A stretch of 64,000 nucleotides of DNA, from assembly GCF_000714545.1 (NCBI RefSeq), contig NZ_AUNB01000018.1, positions 62,001 through 126,000 of the forward strand, given 5' to 3'. Shown in pieces: positions 1-8,472 of this stretch. The stretch's first letter is position 1. Every line of letters begins with the position of its first letter. Origin of the DNA: Thioclava indica (GTDB lineage Bacteria > Pseudomonadota > Alphaproteobacteria > Rhodobacterales > Rhodobacteraceae). The notes below the pieces were generated by a model. It saw only the letters and a list, made by a program, of their open reading frames with translations, was not told the DNA's origin and ran no database searches. Position numbers and translations under genes: made by a program.

Positions 1-879
1 GTGCGGGCCAAGACGCGTCAGCATCTTGGCCAGATCGTTGTCAGGGCGCGCCCCAAGGCTCCCGGTGCAAAAGGTGATGCCGTTGGCGCGCGATGGCACG
101 GCGTTGACCAGCCAGTCGTAATTGGCCTCGCTCGACATGATCCGGGGCAGCCCGAGAAGCGGCCAAGGCGGGTCGTCGGGATGACAGCACAGCCGCATAT
201 CAAGCCGTTCGGCACTGGGCACCACCGCCTCAAGGAAAGCGCGCAGATGGCTACGCAATTGCTCGGCGTCGATCTTGGCATATGCGGCGAGACGCGCGCG
301 CAGGGTGTCGAGCGTCCAGTGTTCCAGCGTGCCGGGCAGACCGGCCAGAATGTTGCTGGTAAGTTGGTCTTTTTCGGCTTGGCTAAAGCGCGCGAGCCGG
401 GCGCGGGCCTGCTCAATCACCTCCGCCGGAGAATCTGCCTCGGCGCCCTCGCGCGCCAAAATGCCAAGATCGAAGCCCGCGAAGTCGATCAAATCAAAGC
501 GCAGCGCCGTCGCCCCCGACGGCATCGGCGCGGCCAGATCGGTGCGCCTCCAATCCAGTACCGGCATGAAGTTGTAGCAAATAACGGCGATGCCTTCTTG
601 TGCGAGGTTTTCCAGCGAGCTGATCCAGTTGGCGTAATGCTGGATCGCCTCGGGCGCGCCGGTGCGGGTCGCCTCGCTGACGGGCAGGCTTTCGACGAGA
701 TCCCAGCTCAGCCCCGCCGCCTCAATGATCTCGCGACGCGCGCGGATTTCGGCGCGCGGCCAGACCTCGCCGGGTGGTAGATGATAAAGGGCGGTCACGA
801 TTCCTTCGGCCCCGGCCTGCCGGATTTCGGACAGCGTCACGCTATCATCAGGACCAAACCACCGCCAAGTATGTCTCAT
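1..879 (-). CDS. uxuA: Mannonate dehydratase, partial (C-terminus beyond the window)
   Basis: D-mannonate dehydratase turns D-mannonate into 2-keto-3-deoxygluconate (KDG), a cytosolic step of hexuronate catabolism. The first 293 residues are visible, starting at an ATG (minus strand, 877-879) preceded by an AGAAAGG ribosome site. The family is about 390-400 residues, so roughly a quarter is missing past the left edge. The N-terminus MRHTWRWFGPDD and the motif CCHPDDPPWPLLGLPRI near residue 225 are characteristic; the Cys and His there are expected metal ligands. It follows kdgK by about 100 bases on the same strand, and KdgK consumes its product, so the two form one pathway. Confidence 0.93.
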   Translation of the reverse strand, partial: MRHTWRWFGPDDSVTLSEIRQAGAEGIVTALYHLPPGEVWPRAEIRARREIIEAAGLSWDLVESLPVSEATRTGAPEAIQHYANWISSLENLAQEGIAVICYNFMPVLDWRRTDLAAPMPSGATALRFDLIDFAGFDLGILAREGAEADSPAEVIEQARARLARFSQAEKDQLTSNILAGLPGTLEHWTLDTLRARLAAYAKIDAEQLRSHLRAFLEAVVPSAERLDMRLCCHPDDPPWPLLGLPRIMSSEANYDWLVNAVPSRANGITFCTGSLGARPDNDLAKMLTRLGPH

Positions 880-981
880 AGCCAGTTAGCCTTTCTTGCG
901 GTTGCGCCAAAGTTCCAAGGGCTGCTTGCGGGCGTCAGAATGTGCGTTTCGGGTTTCCTTTCGGGGGCTTGGCTCACGTTC

Positions 982-1878
982 TCAGGCTTGAACGGGTACA
1001 AGCGCGCCTTTGCCCTGCACGACTTGCCCCGCCAAGCGGCACGCCTGCGCGATGCTCTCTGGAAGGGGCGTGTTTGCCTCGATTCCCGCAAGGATTGCAG
1101 CGTTGAAACTGTCCCCTGCCGCCGTTGTATCGACCACGCAGGACAGGGCTGGCACCTCCACGTTTCCGCGCGTATCGCCCTGACGGTAGCAGACCGGATC
1201 GCCGCCGTTCTTGACGACGATGGTCGTGGCACCGGCTGCGGCGTAGCGGTCTGCGGTCGCCGTGGGGTTGGCATCGTCAAACCAATCTGCTTCGTCCTCA
1301 AAAGAGGGCAGGGCAATGTCACTGACGGCAGCGCCTTGCATAACGGCCTTGGTCATCTCGGAAGGGGCAGACCACAGGCGGGGGCGCAGATTGGGGTCAA
1401 AGGCAATCGTCTTGCCAGAAGCACGCGCGTCGCGCAGCGCAGTCAACAGCGTTTCGCGCGACGCGCTGCTTAAAATAGCCAGCGTGATCCCGGAAAAATA
1501 AATCAGATCCGCTGCGTCCATCGCCTCGGCCAAGGCCTGCGGATCATTCGCTAGCTGGCGAGCCGCCGACTGCCCCCGCCAATAGGAAAAGCTACGCTCG
1601 CCATTGTTGAGCGAGATCAGATATAACCCGACGGTGCGATCAGGAACGGTCTGAACGTGGCTGTCGTCGATTCCACTTTCCCTGAACGCATCGCGCATCT
1701 GCTGTGAAATCGGGTCGCTGCCCACCGCCGTGAAAAACGAAACGGCGTTCTCAGGTCGTAAACGGGCCAAATACCACGCCGTATTGAACGTATCCCCGGC
1801 AAACCCCAGGGAATAGTCTCTTGCTTCGCCCGTCGGGGCAAGCTCGGCCATGCATTCGCCTATCGCAAGAAAGCGCAT
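982..1878 (-). CDS. kdgK: 2-keto-3-deoxygluconate kinase (PfkB family)
   Basis: Phosphorylates KDG to KDPG, which an aldolase then splits into pyruvate and glyceraldehyde 3-phosphate. At 298 residues the length is normal for the family. The N-terminus MRFLAIGECMAEL is typical. The PfkB signature DTTAAGDSFNA lies near residue 250 and contains the catalytic Asp of the GAGD-type loop. It lies between a short-chain dehydrogenase and uxuA on the same strand. The 180 bases before its start hold no recognisable gene. The substrate assignment rests on the neighbours (KdgF and UxuA both feed KDG); other sugar acids cannot be excluded. Confidence 0.9.
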   Translation of the reverse strand: MRFLAIGECMAELAPTGEARDYSLGFAGDTFNTAWYLARLRPENAVSFFTAVGSDPISQQMRDAFRESGIDDSHVQTVPDRTVGLYLISLNNGERSFSYWRGQSAARQLANDPQALAEAMDAADLIYFSGITLAILSSASRETLLTALRDARASGKTIAFDPNLRPRLWSAPSEMTKAVMQGAAVSDIALPSFEDEADWFDDANPTATADRYAAAGATTIVVKNGGDPVCYRQGDTRGNVEVPALSCVVDTTAAGDSFNAAILAGIEANTPLPESIAQACRLAGQVVQGKGALVPVQA

Positions 1879-2058
1879 CTTGTTATCCGGGGTGAGAGTG
1901 GAAATAAAAACGGCGCGCGGGAGTGCGGTCGTTCACCGCGCGAAGGGGCAGCAGGCACAGCGCCACCATCAACGGGAGATGCTCGCAGCCCCCGCCGGGG
2001 CGCATAAGTGCCACGCCTGTGGATGGTTCTATCAGCCATATTCCCCCCATTCTTCCTA

Positions 2059-2802
2059 TCAGCTAAAGAGCATCCCGCCATTGATGTCGAGATTAACGCC
2101 CGTGATGAAAGCGGAGTCCTCAGACGCAAGGAATACCACCAAATTGGCGATATCGTCGGGCGTGCCTTGGCGCTTAAGCGGCGCTGCGGCTTCGACGTTG
2201 CGACGCACCTCGTCCTTGGTGTGGATGTTGTGGAAATCGGTGTCGATCATGCCGGGGTACAATGCGTTGACGCGAATTTTCGGCCCCAGCTCTTTGGCAA
2301 GCCCGCGCGTCATTGTCATGACAGCCCCCTTAGAGGTCGCATAGGCAACGGCACCCGGCCCGCCGCCATCACGCCCGGCCTGACTGGCCAGATTGACAAT
2401 GGCGCCCGATTTCATATGCGGCAAACACGCCTTCACCATCAAAAACGTGCTTGTCAGGTTGAGATCCATCACCGCTTGCCAATGCTCTAGCGTCATCTCG
2501 GCGATGGTCTTGCGGGCAATCAGGCCGCCGGAATTGTTGACGAGGATATCGACGCCATCGAACTCTTCGACAGTTTTGGCGACCAGCTTTTCGACGTCCT
2601 CAGGCGCGTTCAAATCGCCCTGCAATGCGAACGCTTTGCCGCCCGCTGCACGGATTTCCTCAACGGTGCGATCTGCGCCAGCGCTGCTGGAGAAGTAGTT
2701 GATTGCGACATTGGCACCTTGCGCTGCCAAATGCTTGGCGCAGGCGCTTCCGATGTCGCGGCCACCGCCCGTTATAATAGCGGTTTTTCCCTGAAGTTTC
2801 AT
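2059..2802 (-). CDS. Short-chain dehydrogenase, probable uronate/KDG-pathway reductase
   Basis: A 247-residue classical SDR. It has the cofactor motif TGGGRDIGSA near residue 11, the NNSGG (NNAG-type) motif near residue 90 and the catalytic YATSK Tyr-x-x-x-Lys near residue 155. Lying between kdgF and kdgK, it is probably either the reductase of 4-deoxy-L-erythro-5-hexoseulose uronate (DEH to KDG, as in alginate breakdown) or a KduD-type 2-keto-3-deoxygluconate 5-dehydrogenase (pectin breakdown). No kduI is visible. Sequence reading alone cannot decide between the two, and a generic 3-oxoacyl reductase-like role remains possible. An 85-base gap separates it from kdgF. Confidence 0.75.
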   Translation of the reverse strand: MKLQGKTAIITGGGRDIGSACAKHLAAQGANVAINYFSSSAGADRTVEEIRAAGGKAFALQGDLNAPEDVEKLVAKTVEEFDGVDILVNNSGGLIARKTIAEMTLEHWQAVMDLNLTSTFLMVKACLPHMKSGAIVNLASQAGRDGGGPGAVAYATSKGAVMTMTRGLAKELGPKIRVNALYPGMIDTDFHNIHTKDEVRRNVEAAAPLKRQGTPDDIANLVVFLASEDSAFITGVNLDINGGMLFS

Positions 2803-2887
2803 ACTGTTTCCTTTTCGTCAAACGGATTGAATGGCGGGCAGATGGCGTGGATTAACGTCATTGAAATCCCTCGCGAGATGCGCAATC

Positions 2888-3220
2888 TCACAGAAAATCG
2901 GCACGACTCGGGGTGAAGATATCCAGCAAGACGCCGGGCTCGAGGCAGACAGCACCGTGTTCGATATTGGGCTGCTTGTAGGTGGAATCGCCCGCCGATA
3001 GGATCTTTTTCGTCCCGCCGATATTGAACTCGAAACGCCCTGAAAGAATGTAGGTGATTTGCTCATGCGGGTGGCTGTGCAGCGCCCCCACCGCGCCTTC
3101 CTCAAAATGGACTTCGACGCACATAAGGTTGTCGCTGTAGGCCGTGACCTTCCTCTTGATCCCGTCGCCAAGGTCGATGAGGTTCATCTCATCGCCGGGA
3201 AAATAGTTGGTTACATCCAT
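2888..3220 (-). CDS. kdgF: KdgF-like cupin, unsaturated uronate-processing protein
   Basis: A 110-residue single-domain cupin. Known KdgF proteins speed the ring opening of 4,5-unsaturated uronates, the end products of pectin and alginate lyases, to linear ketouronates. The metal-site motif ALHSHPHEQITYILSG sits near residues 47-62, with a second cupin motif (IEHGAV) near residue 90; together these give the expected His/Gln ligands. The start has a GGAGGG-type ribosome site just upstream. It is the first gene of the minus-strand set kdgF, SDR, kdgK, uxuA. The family is inferred from the cupin motifs and the neighbours together; other small cupins have similar motifs. Confidence 0.8.
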   Translation of the reverse strand: MDVTNYFPGDEMNLIDLGDGIKRKVTAYSDNLMCVEVHFEEGAVGALHSHPHEQITYILSGRFEFNIGGTKKILSAGDSTYKQPNIEHGAVCLEPGVLLDIFTPSRADFL

Positions 3221-3705
3221 CGTAGCCCTCCAAGATGTTCTTTGCCTTCAGGTGTTTGCCAGTCTCGAACGTGGCGGGGATCAGCGTCTCGCTTGCCGCT
3301 TCATCAAGACGCTGGACGCGGCGTCACCCGCATCCGCGACTGCGAGATCACCGCCGCCGCGTGTCCCACGGGTTGCGTTCATGAGGCCTCGCCCGACAAA
3401 GCCGATTTGAGACCTGAAAGCTTTTCGGTGATGGGGCATGCGGTCCTCCGACGCATTGGGTGACTAGTATGCTACTTTGGAGCTTCGCCGATTGCAATCT
3501 GGGATTTCGATACCCGCCAAGACAGGGCCGCGCGCTATGCGTAGAAATCGAGGGATAAAGCCATCAGACCGAATGAAAGGATGACGATCAGCAAGCCATG
3601 CGGCGCCGCTCGGGACTATTCCTGATTGTTTTCTGACGTCAGGCAAATGACTGATTTAGGCTTAACGAACCACATTCCCCCGTGCAGCGCACTCTGTGAG
3701 CTGCG
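3221..3705. other. 485-base intergenic stretch without a convincing gene
   Basis: This lies between kdgF and a decayed phosphohydrolase. Short open frames exist on both strands, but none gives a recognisable protein and their composition looks non-coding. It should contain the promoter of the uronate operon. The only structured element noted is the ACTAGT-centred palindrome at 3461-3476. It may be the debris of an older gene, given the remnant next door. Confidence 0.5.
3461..3476. promoter_or_regulatory. Possible operator upstream of kdgF
   Basis: The sequence TGACTAGTAT followed by GCTACT holds two overlapping dyads: one centred on ACTAGT (half-site ATACTAGT) and AGTA-TGC-TACT. It sits about 240 bases upstream of the kdgF start. 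GntR-family regulators control many uronate operons and bind short TA-rich palindromes, but this does not match a consensus that can be named with confidence. Confidence 0.2.
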
Positions 3706-3966
3706 TCACCCCACCTTTGACGCGGTTAGCTTTTCAAGCGCACTCTGGTAGCGCGCGATGCGGGCGAAATCTGCCTCAGTTGGGTTGGAAATGCGCGAAA
3801 GGTCTAGGTTGTCGTGCAGGTCGGCGATCTTCACCGCGCGCCCGATCGCGTTTTGCGCGGCCCGCTTGATAAACGCTGAATAGGTTTCATCTAGGCGGCG
3901 GGTCACCGTGTCCAACGCTGCGAGGATCGCATCATCAGCCCCTTGCGCGCGCAGAGCCTCTAGTGT
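3706..3966 (-). pseudogene. C-terminal remnant of an HD-domain phosphohydrolase (RelA/SpoT-like small hydrolase)
   Basis: The frame read from 3966 to 3706 gives LEALRAQGADDAILAALD, then a stretch with ETYSAFIKRAAQN and AVKIADLHDNLDLSRI. This resembles the C-terminal half of small HD-domain proteins that normally start with a GHPxRV-type HD region. That N-terminal half is absent: upstream the frame stays open for a while but no longer resembles the family, and it then runs into the tRNA region. The longest ATG-started frame would be only 69 residues. It is best read as a truncated, non-functional copy; a short expressed fragment is possible but unlikely. Confidence 0.65.
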
Positions 3967-4072
3967 CCCGTCCGCACCGAAACAAACGCCGCCGCGACGG
4001 GGGAGATGCTGTAGGGGCGCACTATTGCGCAGGGGCGTTTCGAAGGAAAATCAGTCGCCTGGGGAAGGTAAG

Positions 4073-4147
4073 TGGCAGCCCGTAGGGGAATCGAACCCCT
4101 CTTTCCAGGTTGAAAACCTGGCGTCCTAACCGATAGACGAACGGGCC
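4073..4147 (-). tRNA. tRNA-Glu (anticodon TTC)
   Basis: On the minus strand the sequence folds into a full cloverleaf. The acceptor GGCCCGT pairs with ACGGGCT, with a G-U pair at the first position. The anticodon stem CCAGG/CCTGG has loop TTTTCAA, giving anticodon TTC. The T arm AGGGG/CCCCT has loop TTCGATT. The CCA end is encoded (4073-4075). It lies alone between the HD-domain remnant and recJ. Confidence 0.96.
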
Positions 4148-4292
4148 ACTCATGGCGATCAAGCGCTTGGCTTGTCAGCGTGGGCGGTGTTTAGGCCAGA
4201 GCTTGGTGACTCGCAAGGGGGTTTTTGATGTTTTTGCGAAACTTTCGCATCGAGATCGTTTCCCCGCTGAATGCGGTGCAAAAACAGCGGCT

Positions 4293-6035
4293 TCAGGCGC
4301 GCGCGGCGTCCTCGAGGCGCAGTTGCACCTTATTGCGCCCGCCCCAGGAATTGATCTCAAGGCGACCGGCCAGATGAAAACGCTGCGCGCCACCCTCGCT
4401 AAGCGCGGGGCCAATCGGGCCGTCGAAAGCGCCGAACTGAATCGCCTCAATCCGCGCGCCCATCCCATCGCCAAACATAAAGCGCACATGGCTTTCCCCG
4501 ATCCGGCGCGGCGAGGCGATTTCCATGTCGGCAAAGGCAAATCGCGGGGCAGGGGCGCCTTGGCCAAAGGGGCCGGCGCGGTCGAGATCTTCGATCAGTT
4601 GCGCGGTCGCGGCACCGGGCATCAGCAGGCCATCCAGACGCAGATCGCGCGGGCCTTGCGTGCCTGCCCCTTGTTTGGCCAGTAGCTCTGAGAGGCGCGC
4701 CATCGCGGCTTCCAGCTTGTCTTCCTCGACAGTCAGACCCGCCGCCATCCGGTGCCCGCCGCCCTTGAGCAGCAAGCCCTCGGCAGCGACGCGTTGGATG
4801 GCCGCGCCGATATCGACGCCATTGATTGAGCGGGCCGAGCCTTTGCCGATCCCGCCCTCAAGTCCGATCACGACGGCGGGGCGGTTGGTGGCCTCTTTCA
4901 GACGTGCGGCGACGATGCCGACCACGCCCGGATGCCAGCCCTCGCCCGCCGCCCAAACAAGCGGGCCGTCCAGCCCGCGCTGCTCGGCCTGAACCAGCGC
5001 CGAGGCGCGCACTGCGTTTTCGACCTCGCGACGCTCGGAGTTCAGCATATCAAGCCGCTCGGCCAGCGCCTGCGCCTCGTGAGGGTCATCGGTGGCTAAA
5101 AGCCGCGCACCCAAATCAGCCGCACCGATCCGCCCGCCTGCGTTGATCCGCGGCCCCAGCACGAAGCCCAGCGAATAGGCGCTTGGCGCGCGATCAAGCC
5201 TAGCCACATCCGACAGCGCCACCAAACCGGGGCGCTCGCGGCGGGCCATGATTTTCAGCCCCTGACGCACCAGCGCACGATTGCATCCCAGAAGCGGCGC
5301 AACATCGGCCACCGTCGCCAGCGCCACCAGATCGAGCAGCGCCATCAGAGGCGGGCCTTGAACATCCTGCGCGCGCAGCTGGCGATTGGCCTCGACCAGC
5401 ATCAGGAACACCACCGAGGCGGCGCAAAGATGCCCCAGATCGCCAGTCTCATCGAGCCGGTTGGGGTTCACGCAGGCCAGCGCATCGGGCAGGGTCTCGC
5501 CGCCCAAATGGTGATCGAGAATGATCACATCGGCGGGTTTGGCGGCTGCGACCGGACCGTGGCTGAGCGTGCCGCAGTCCACGCAGATGATCAGTGAATG
5601 ATCGCGCGCGAGGGCCTCCATCGCGGGTTCGTTGGGGCCGTAACCCTCGTCGATCCGGTCGGGAATATAAAGCGTCGCTTGGCGTCCCATGCTGCGCAGC
5701 CAATGGATCAACAACGCCGCAGAAGATCCTCCATCCACGTCATAATCTGCGAAAACGGCGATCTTCTCGCGCGCGTTGATTGCCGCAAGAAACCGCGTCG
5801 CGGCACGCTCCATATCCTTGAGGCTGCGCGGGTCGGGCAGCAGGTCGCGCAGGGTGGGCTCAAGAAAGCCCTCGGCGTCCCGCGGGCTGACGCCGCGTGC
5901 CACAAGGATGCGCGCCAAGGGTAGCGGCAGGCGGGTGGTCTGCGCCATCGCCTCGGCGAGACGGTCGGTCTCGGGGGTGGGGCCAACCCAGCGGCGTCCG
6001 CTTAGGGAATGATCGACGGAGAGAAAACTGCTCAT
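4293..6035 (-). CDS. recJ: Single-stranded-DNA-specific exonuclease RecJ
   Basis: A 5'-to-3' single-strand DNA exonuclease acting in recombination and repair. At 580 residues the length is normal. The DHH-family motifs are visible in order: DYDVDGGSSAAL near residue 97, CVDCGT and ILDHHLGG near residues 150-175, and the DHHA1 end GRIGAADLGARLL and KGGGHRMAAGL. The C-terminal OB-like domain ends in NKVQLRLEDAARA. The last coding bases sit about 145 bases from tRNA-Glu. The upstream 259-base gap (6036-6294) is shared with a divergent gene and should hold both promoters. Confidence 0.96.
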   Translation of the reverse strand: MSSFLSVDHSLSGRRWVGPTPETDRLAEAMAQTTRLPLPLARILVARGVSPRDAEGFLEPTLRDLLPDPRSLKDMERAATRFLAAINAREKIAVFADYDVDGGSSAALLIHWLRSMGRQATLYIPDRIDEGYGPNEPAMEALARDHSLIICVDCGTLSHGPVAAAKPADVIILDHHLGGETLPDALACVNPNRLDETGDLGHLCAASVVFLMLVEANRQLRAQDVQGPPLMALLDLVALATVADVAPLLGCNRALVRQGLKIMARRERPGLVALSDVARLDRAPSAYSLGFVLGPRINAGGRIGAADLGARLLATDDPHEAQALAERLDMLNSERREVENAVRASALVQAEQRGLDGPLVWAAGEGWHPGVVGIVAARLKEATNRPAVVIGLEGGIGKGSARSINGVDIGAAIQRVAAEGLLLKGGGHRMAAGLTVEEDKLEAAMARLSELLAKQGAGTQGPRDLRLDGLLMPGAATAQLIEDLDRAGPFGQGAPAPRFAFADMEIASPRRIGESHVRFMFGDGMGARIEAIQFGAFDGPIGPALSEGGAQRFHLAGRLEINSWGGRNKVQLRLEDAARA

Positions 6036-6294
6036 GCTTTGGTCATAGCGAAACGCAAGCGGGCTTGCCAGAGGGCGCAGTGATTGGCGAGGTCTCGCAT
6101 TTTACGAAATAGCGGTGGGTCTACCCGCGCGAAGACTTGTGATTTTTTAATATTTTCGGGCGTTGCGCACAAGATTACACCCCAAAACCATCGCTTTTCC
6201 GACATTGCACCGTTGTAATGCCTCTGTGCATTTCTGCGGGTGCAAAACCGGCAGGCTCGGGCTAAACTTGGATGCGCAAAGCAAACTTCGGGAT

Positions 6295-6996
6295 ATGATG
6301 GACAAGCCGCTTTCACTTTGGTCGCGCATCGCGCAAGCCTTGGCCGCCCTTGGGCGGGGCGAGGGGCTGTCGAGTGTCTTTGACAATCTGCGCGAACCGC
6401 CAGAACGCTCGGTTGCCTTTACGATTGCGGTGATTGCGCTTGGGGCGAAAATGGCCAAGGCCGACGGGCATGTGACGCGCGATGAGGTGGCCGCGTTTCG
6501 CCGTATTTTCCAGATTCCGGCGGATGAAGAGGTCAACGCGGCGCGCGTCTTTGATATGGCGCGCACCGATGTGGCGGGCTTTGACGCCTATGCGCGCAAG
6601 ATCGCGCGGATGTTTGGCCCCGGCGCGGATGTGCTGAAAGATGTGCTTGAGGGGCTGTTTTTCATCGCGATGGCCGATGGCGATTATCACGAGGGCGAGG
6701 ACGCATTTTTGCAGGAGGTGGCGCGTATCTTCGGGCTGGAAGAGTGCTGTTTTCGCGCGATGAAGGCTTCGTTCGTGCCCGATGCTGCGCCTGATCCGTG
6801 GTCGGTGCTTGAGGTTGCTCCCGGTACGCCATTGGCCGAGGTGCGCAAGATTTGGAGCGCCAAGGTGCGCGAGGCCCATCCCGACCGCGCGATTGCGCGC
6901 GGCCTTCCGCCCGAGGCCGTGCAACTGGCCGAAAAGCGGTTGATCGCGCTCAATGCCGCTTGGGAAGAGCTGCGCGATTCGGCGGGCCACGCCTGA
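6295..6996 (+). CDS. TerB-like plus J-domain protein (DjlA-like, soluble)
   Basis: A 233-residue protein with two parts. An N-terminal helical TerB/DjlA-type region (about residues 30-150, e.g. GAKMAKADGHVTRDEV and MADGDYHEGEDAFL, whose acidic loops recall metal binding) is followed by a C-terminal J domain of about 60 residues with the HPD motif in REAHPDRAI. J domains stimulate DnaK-type chaperones. Unlike DjlA there is no membrane anchor at the N-terminus if translation starts at the ATG at 6295 (a second ATG follows at 6298). A longer frame begins at 6163 but has no family-like sequence. Its stop overlaps the next start (TGATG), so the two are probably co-translated. Confidence 0.82.
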   Translation: MMDKPLSLWSRIAQALAALGRGEGLSSVFDNLREPPERSVAFTIAVIALGAKMAKADGHVTRDEVAAFRRIFQIPADEEVNAARVFDMARTDVAGFDAYARKIARMFGPGADVLKDVLEGLFFIAMADGDYHEGEDAFLQEVARIFGLEECCFRAMKASFVPDAAPDPWSVLEVAPGTPLAEVRKIWSAKVREAHPDRAIARGLPPEAVQLAEKRLIALNAAWEELRDSAGHA

Positions 6997-8024
6997 TGCG
7001 TCTGGCCACTTGGAATATCGAGTGGTTCACCAATCTTTTTGATCGCAACGGCCGTCTGCTTGAGGATGGGGAATGGTCGGCGCGCTATAACGTGACCCGC
7101 GCCGAGCAGATCGGCGCGATTGCGATTGTGCTGAACGCGCTGAACGCCGATGTGTTGCTGGTCGTCGAGGCCCCCGATGACAACGCACGCCATAAAACGG
7201 TTGCGATGCTGGAGTCGTTTGCCGCGAAATTCGAGTTGCGCCAACGCAAAGCCCTGATCGGGTTTTCCAACGAAACGCAGCAGGAAATCGCGTTGCTTTA
7301 TGATCCTGATGTCGTGCGCGCCCAGCATGAACCCGGCGAGAGCGAGGCGTGGCCGCGCTTTGACGGGGTACTGAAAATCGACCTTGATATTGATGCGCAA
7401 ATGGACACGGTGACGTTTTCCAAGCCGCCATTAGAGGTGAAGCTGGAAACATTGACCGGGCAGGTGATGCGTCTGATCGGGGTGCATATCAAATCCAAGT
7501 CGCCCCACGGTGCCACAAGTCGCGAAGCCGCGACCCGGATCGCGATTGAGAACCGGCGCAAGCAATTGGCGCAATCGGTCTGGGTTCGCGGGCGGGTCGA
7601 GGCGCATCTGGGCGCGGGCGAGAGCGTGATCGTGCTGGGCGATTTCAACGACGGGCCGGGGCTGGATGAATACGAAAAGCTGTTCGGGCGCTCGGGCGTT
7701 GAGATTGTCGCAGGCGAGGGCGGCCCCGAGGCGTGGCGCTTGCAGGACCCGCATGCCCGCCTGAGTGCGGCGCATCAGACCTCGGCGGCGCCCAGCTCGG
7801 CGCGGTTTTATCTTGGTGATGAAGAACAATATTTCTCGGCAATGCTGGATTTTGTGATGCTCTCGCCCGATCTGGCGGCGCGGGCGGCGAATTGGCGGAT
7901 TTGGCATCCGTTTGATGACCCGAAAATCTATCGCGTGCCCGAATTGCGCGAGGCATTGTTGCAGGCCTCTGACCATTTCCCCGTCTCGGTCGATTTGACG
8001 TTCGACCCGGCGGAAGGGACGTGA
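6996..8024 (+). CDS. Endonuclease/exonuclease/phosphatase (EEP) family protein
   Basis: A 342-residue member of the EEP superfamily, whose members cut phosphodiester or phosphomonoester bonds with Mg2+. Visible motifs are the N-terminal TWNIEWF, an acidic VVEAPDD where other members have QE, the GVHIKSKS stretch, the catalytic GDFNDGPG near residue 215 and the terminal SDHFPVS. No signal peptide is seen, so it is cytosolic. It starts inside the stop codon of the J-domain gene. The substrate (nucleic acid or small molecule) cannot be told from the sequence. Confidence 0.8.
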   Translation: MRLATWNIEWFTNLFDRNGRLLEDGEWSARYNVTRAEQIGAIAIVLNALNADVLLVVEAPDDNARHKTVAMLESFAAKFELRQRKALIGFSNETQQEIALLYDPDVVRAQHEPGESEAWPRFDGVLKIDLDIDAQMDTVTFSKPPLEVKLETLTGQVMRLIGVHIKSKSPHGATSREAATRIAIENRRKQLAQSVWVRGRVEAHLGAGESVIVLGDFNDGPGLDEYEKLFGRSGVEIVAGEGGPEAWRLQDPHARLSAAHQTSAAPSSARFYLGDEEQYFSAMLDFVMLSPDLAARAANWRIWHPFDDPKIYRVPELREALLQASDHFPVSVDLTFDPAEGT

Positions 8025-8055
8025 TTTTTGCTGAATGGGGGAGTAAGCTAACGAG

Positions 8056-8472
8056 ATGAAAACTTTGTTTGCCCCCATTCTGATTGCTTGCCTCAGCGGC
8101 CTGCCTGCCCATGCCCAAACACCCGAAAGCGATGCGGATCGTGGGTTTTCGCTGATGGAAGAGGGTGCGCAACTGCTGTTTCGGGGCATTATCGAACAGA
8201 TGCGTCCCGAGTTGGAAGAGATGCAAAAGGGGCTGGGTGATGCGGCCGAACAGTTGGGGCCGAAGCTGCGTCAGTTTCTGGCGCTGATTGACGATGTGAA
8301 AAACTACGACGCGCCCGAGCGTCTGCCCAATGGCGACATTTTGCTACGCCGACGTGCGGATGCGCCGCCGCCACCGCCGCTGCTGAGCGAGCCTCCCGAG
8401 ACACCAGATCGCGACCGCCCCGACCTGCCGCCGGGCCACCCCGCGATCCCGCAAAACGAGATCGAGCTTTAG
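8056..8472 (+). CDS. Small secreted protein of unknown function
   Basis: A 138-residue protein with a clear signal peptide (MKTLFAPILIACLSGLPAHA, cleavage probably after AHA). The middle is predicted helical and contains EEGAQLLFRGIIEQMRPELEE. The tail is proline-rich (PPPPPLLSEPPETPDRDRPD). Periplasmic or surface location is likely. It resembles short hypothetical proteins common in Rhodobacteraceae, sometimes mislabelled as ATPases; no ATP-binding motif is present. Its stop overlaps the end of the convergent ppx gene by 4 bases. Confidence 0.7.
   Translation: MKTLFAPILIACLSGLPAHAQTPESDADRGFSLMEEGAQLLFRGIIEQMRPELEEMQKGLGDAAEQLGPKLRQFLALIDDVKNYDAPERLPNGDILLRRRADAPPPPPLLSEPPETPDRDRPDLPPGHPAIPQNEIEL

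Noticed and set aside
1879-2058. Possible extra gene between the SDR and kdgK
   Set aside because: The only frames across it overlap kdgK or the SDR and show no family sequence.
3464-3646. 60-residue minus-strand frame and a hydrophobic stretch (LLIVILSFGLMALSLDFYA) in another frame
   Set aside because: Neither has a usable start in frame or a family match; the hydrophobic stretch is preceded by a stop. It could be the tail of a lost membrane protein but cannot be supported.
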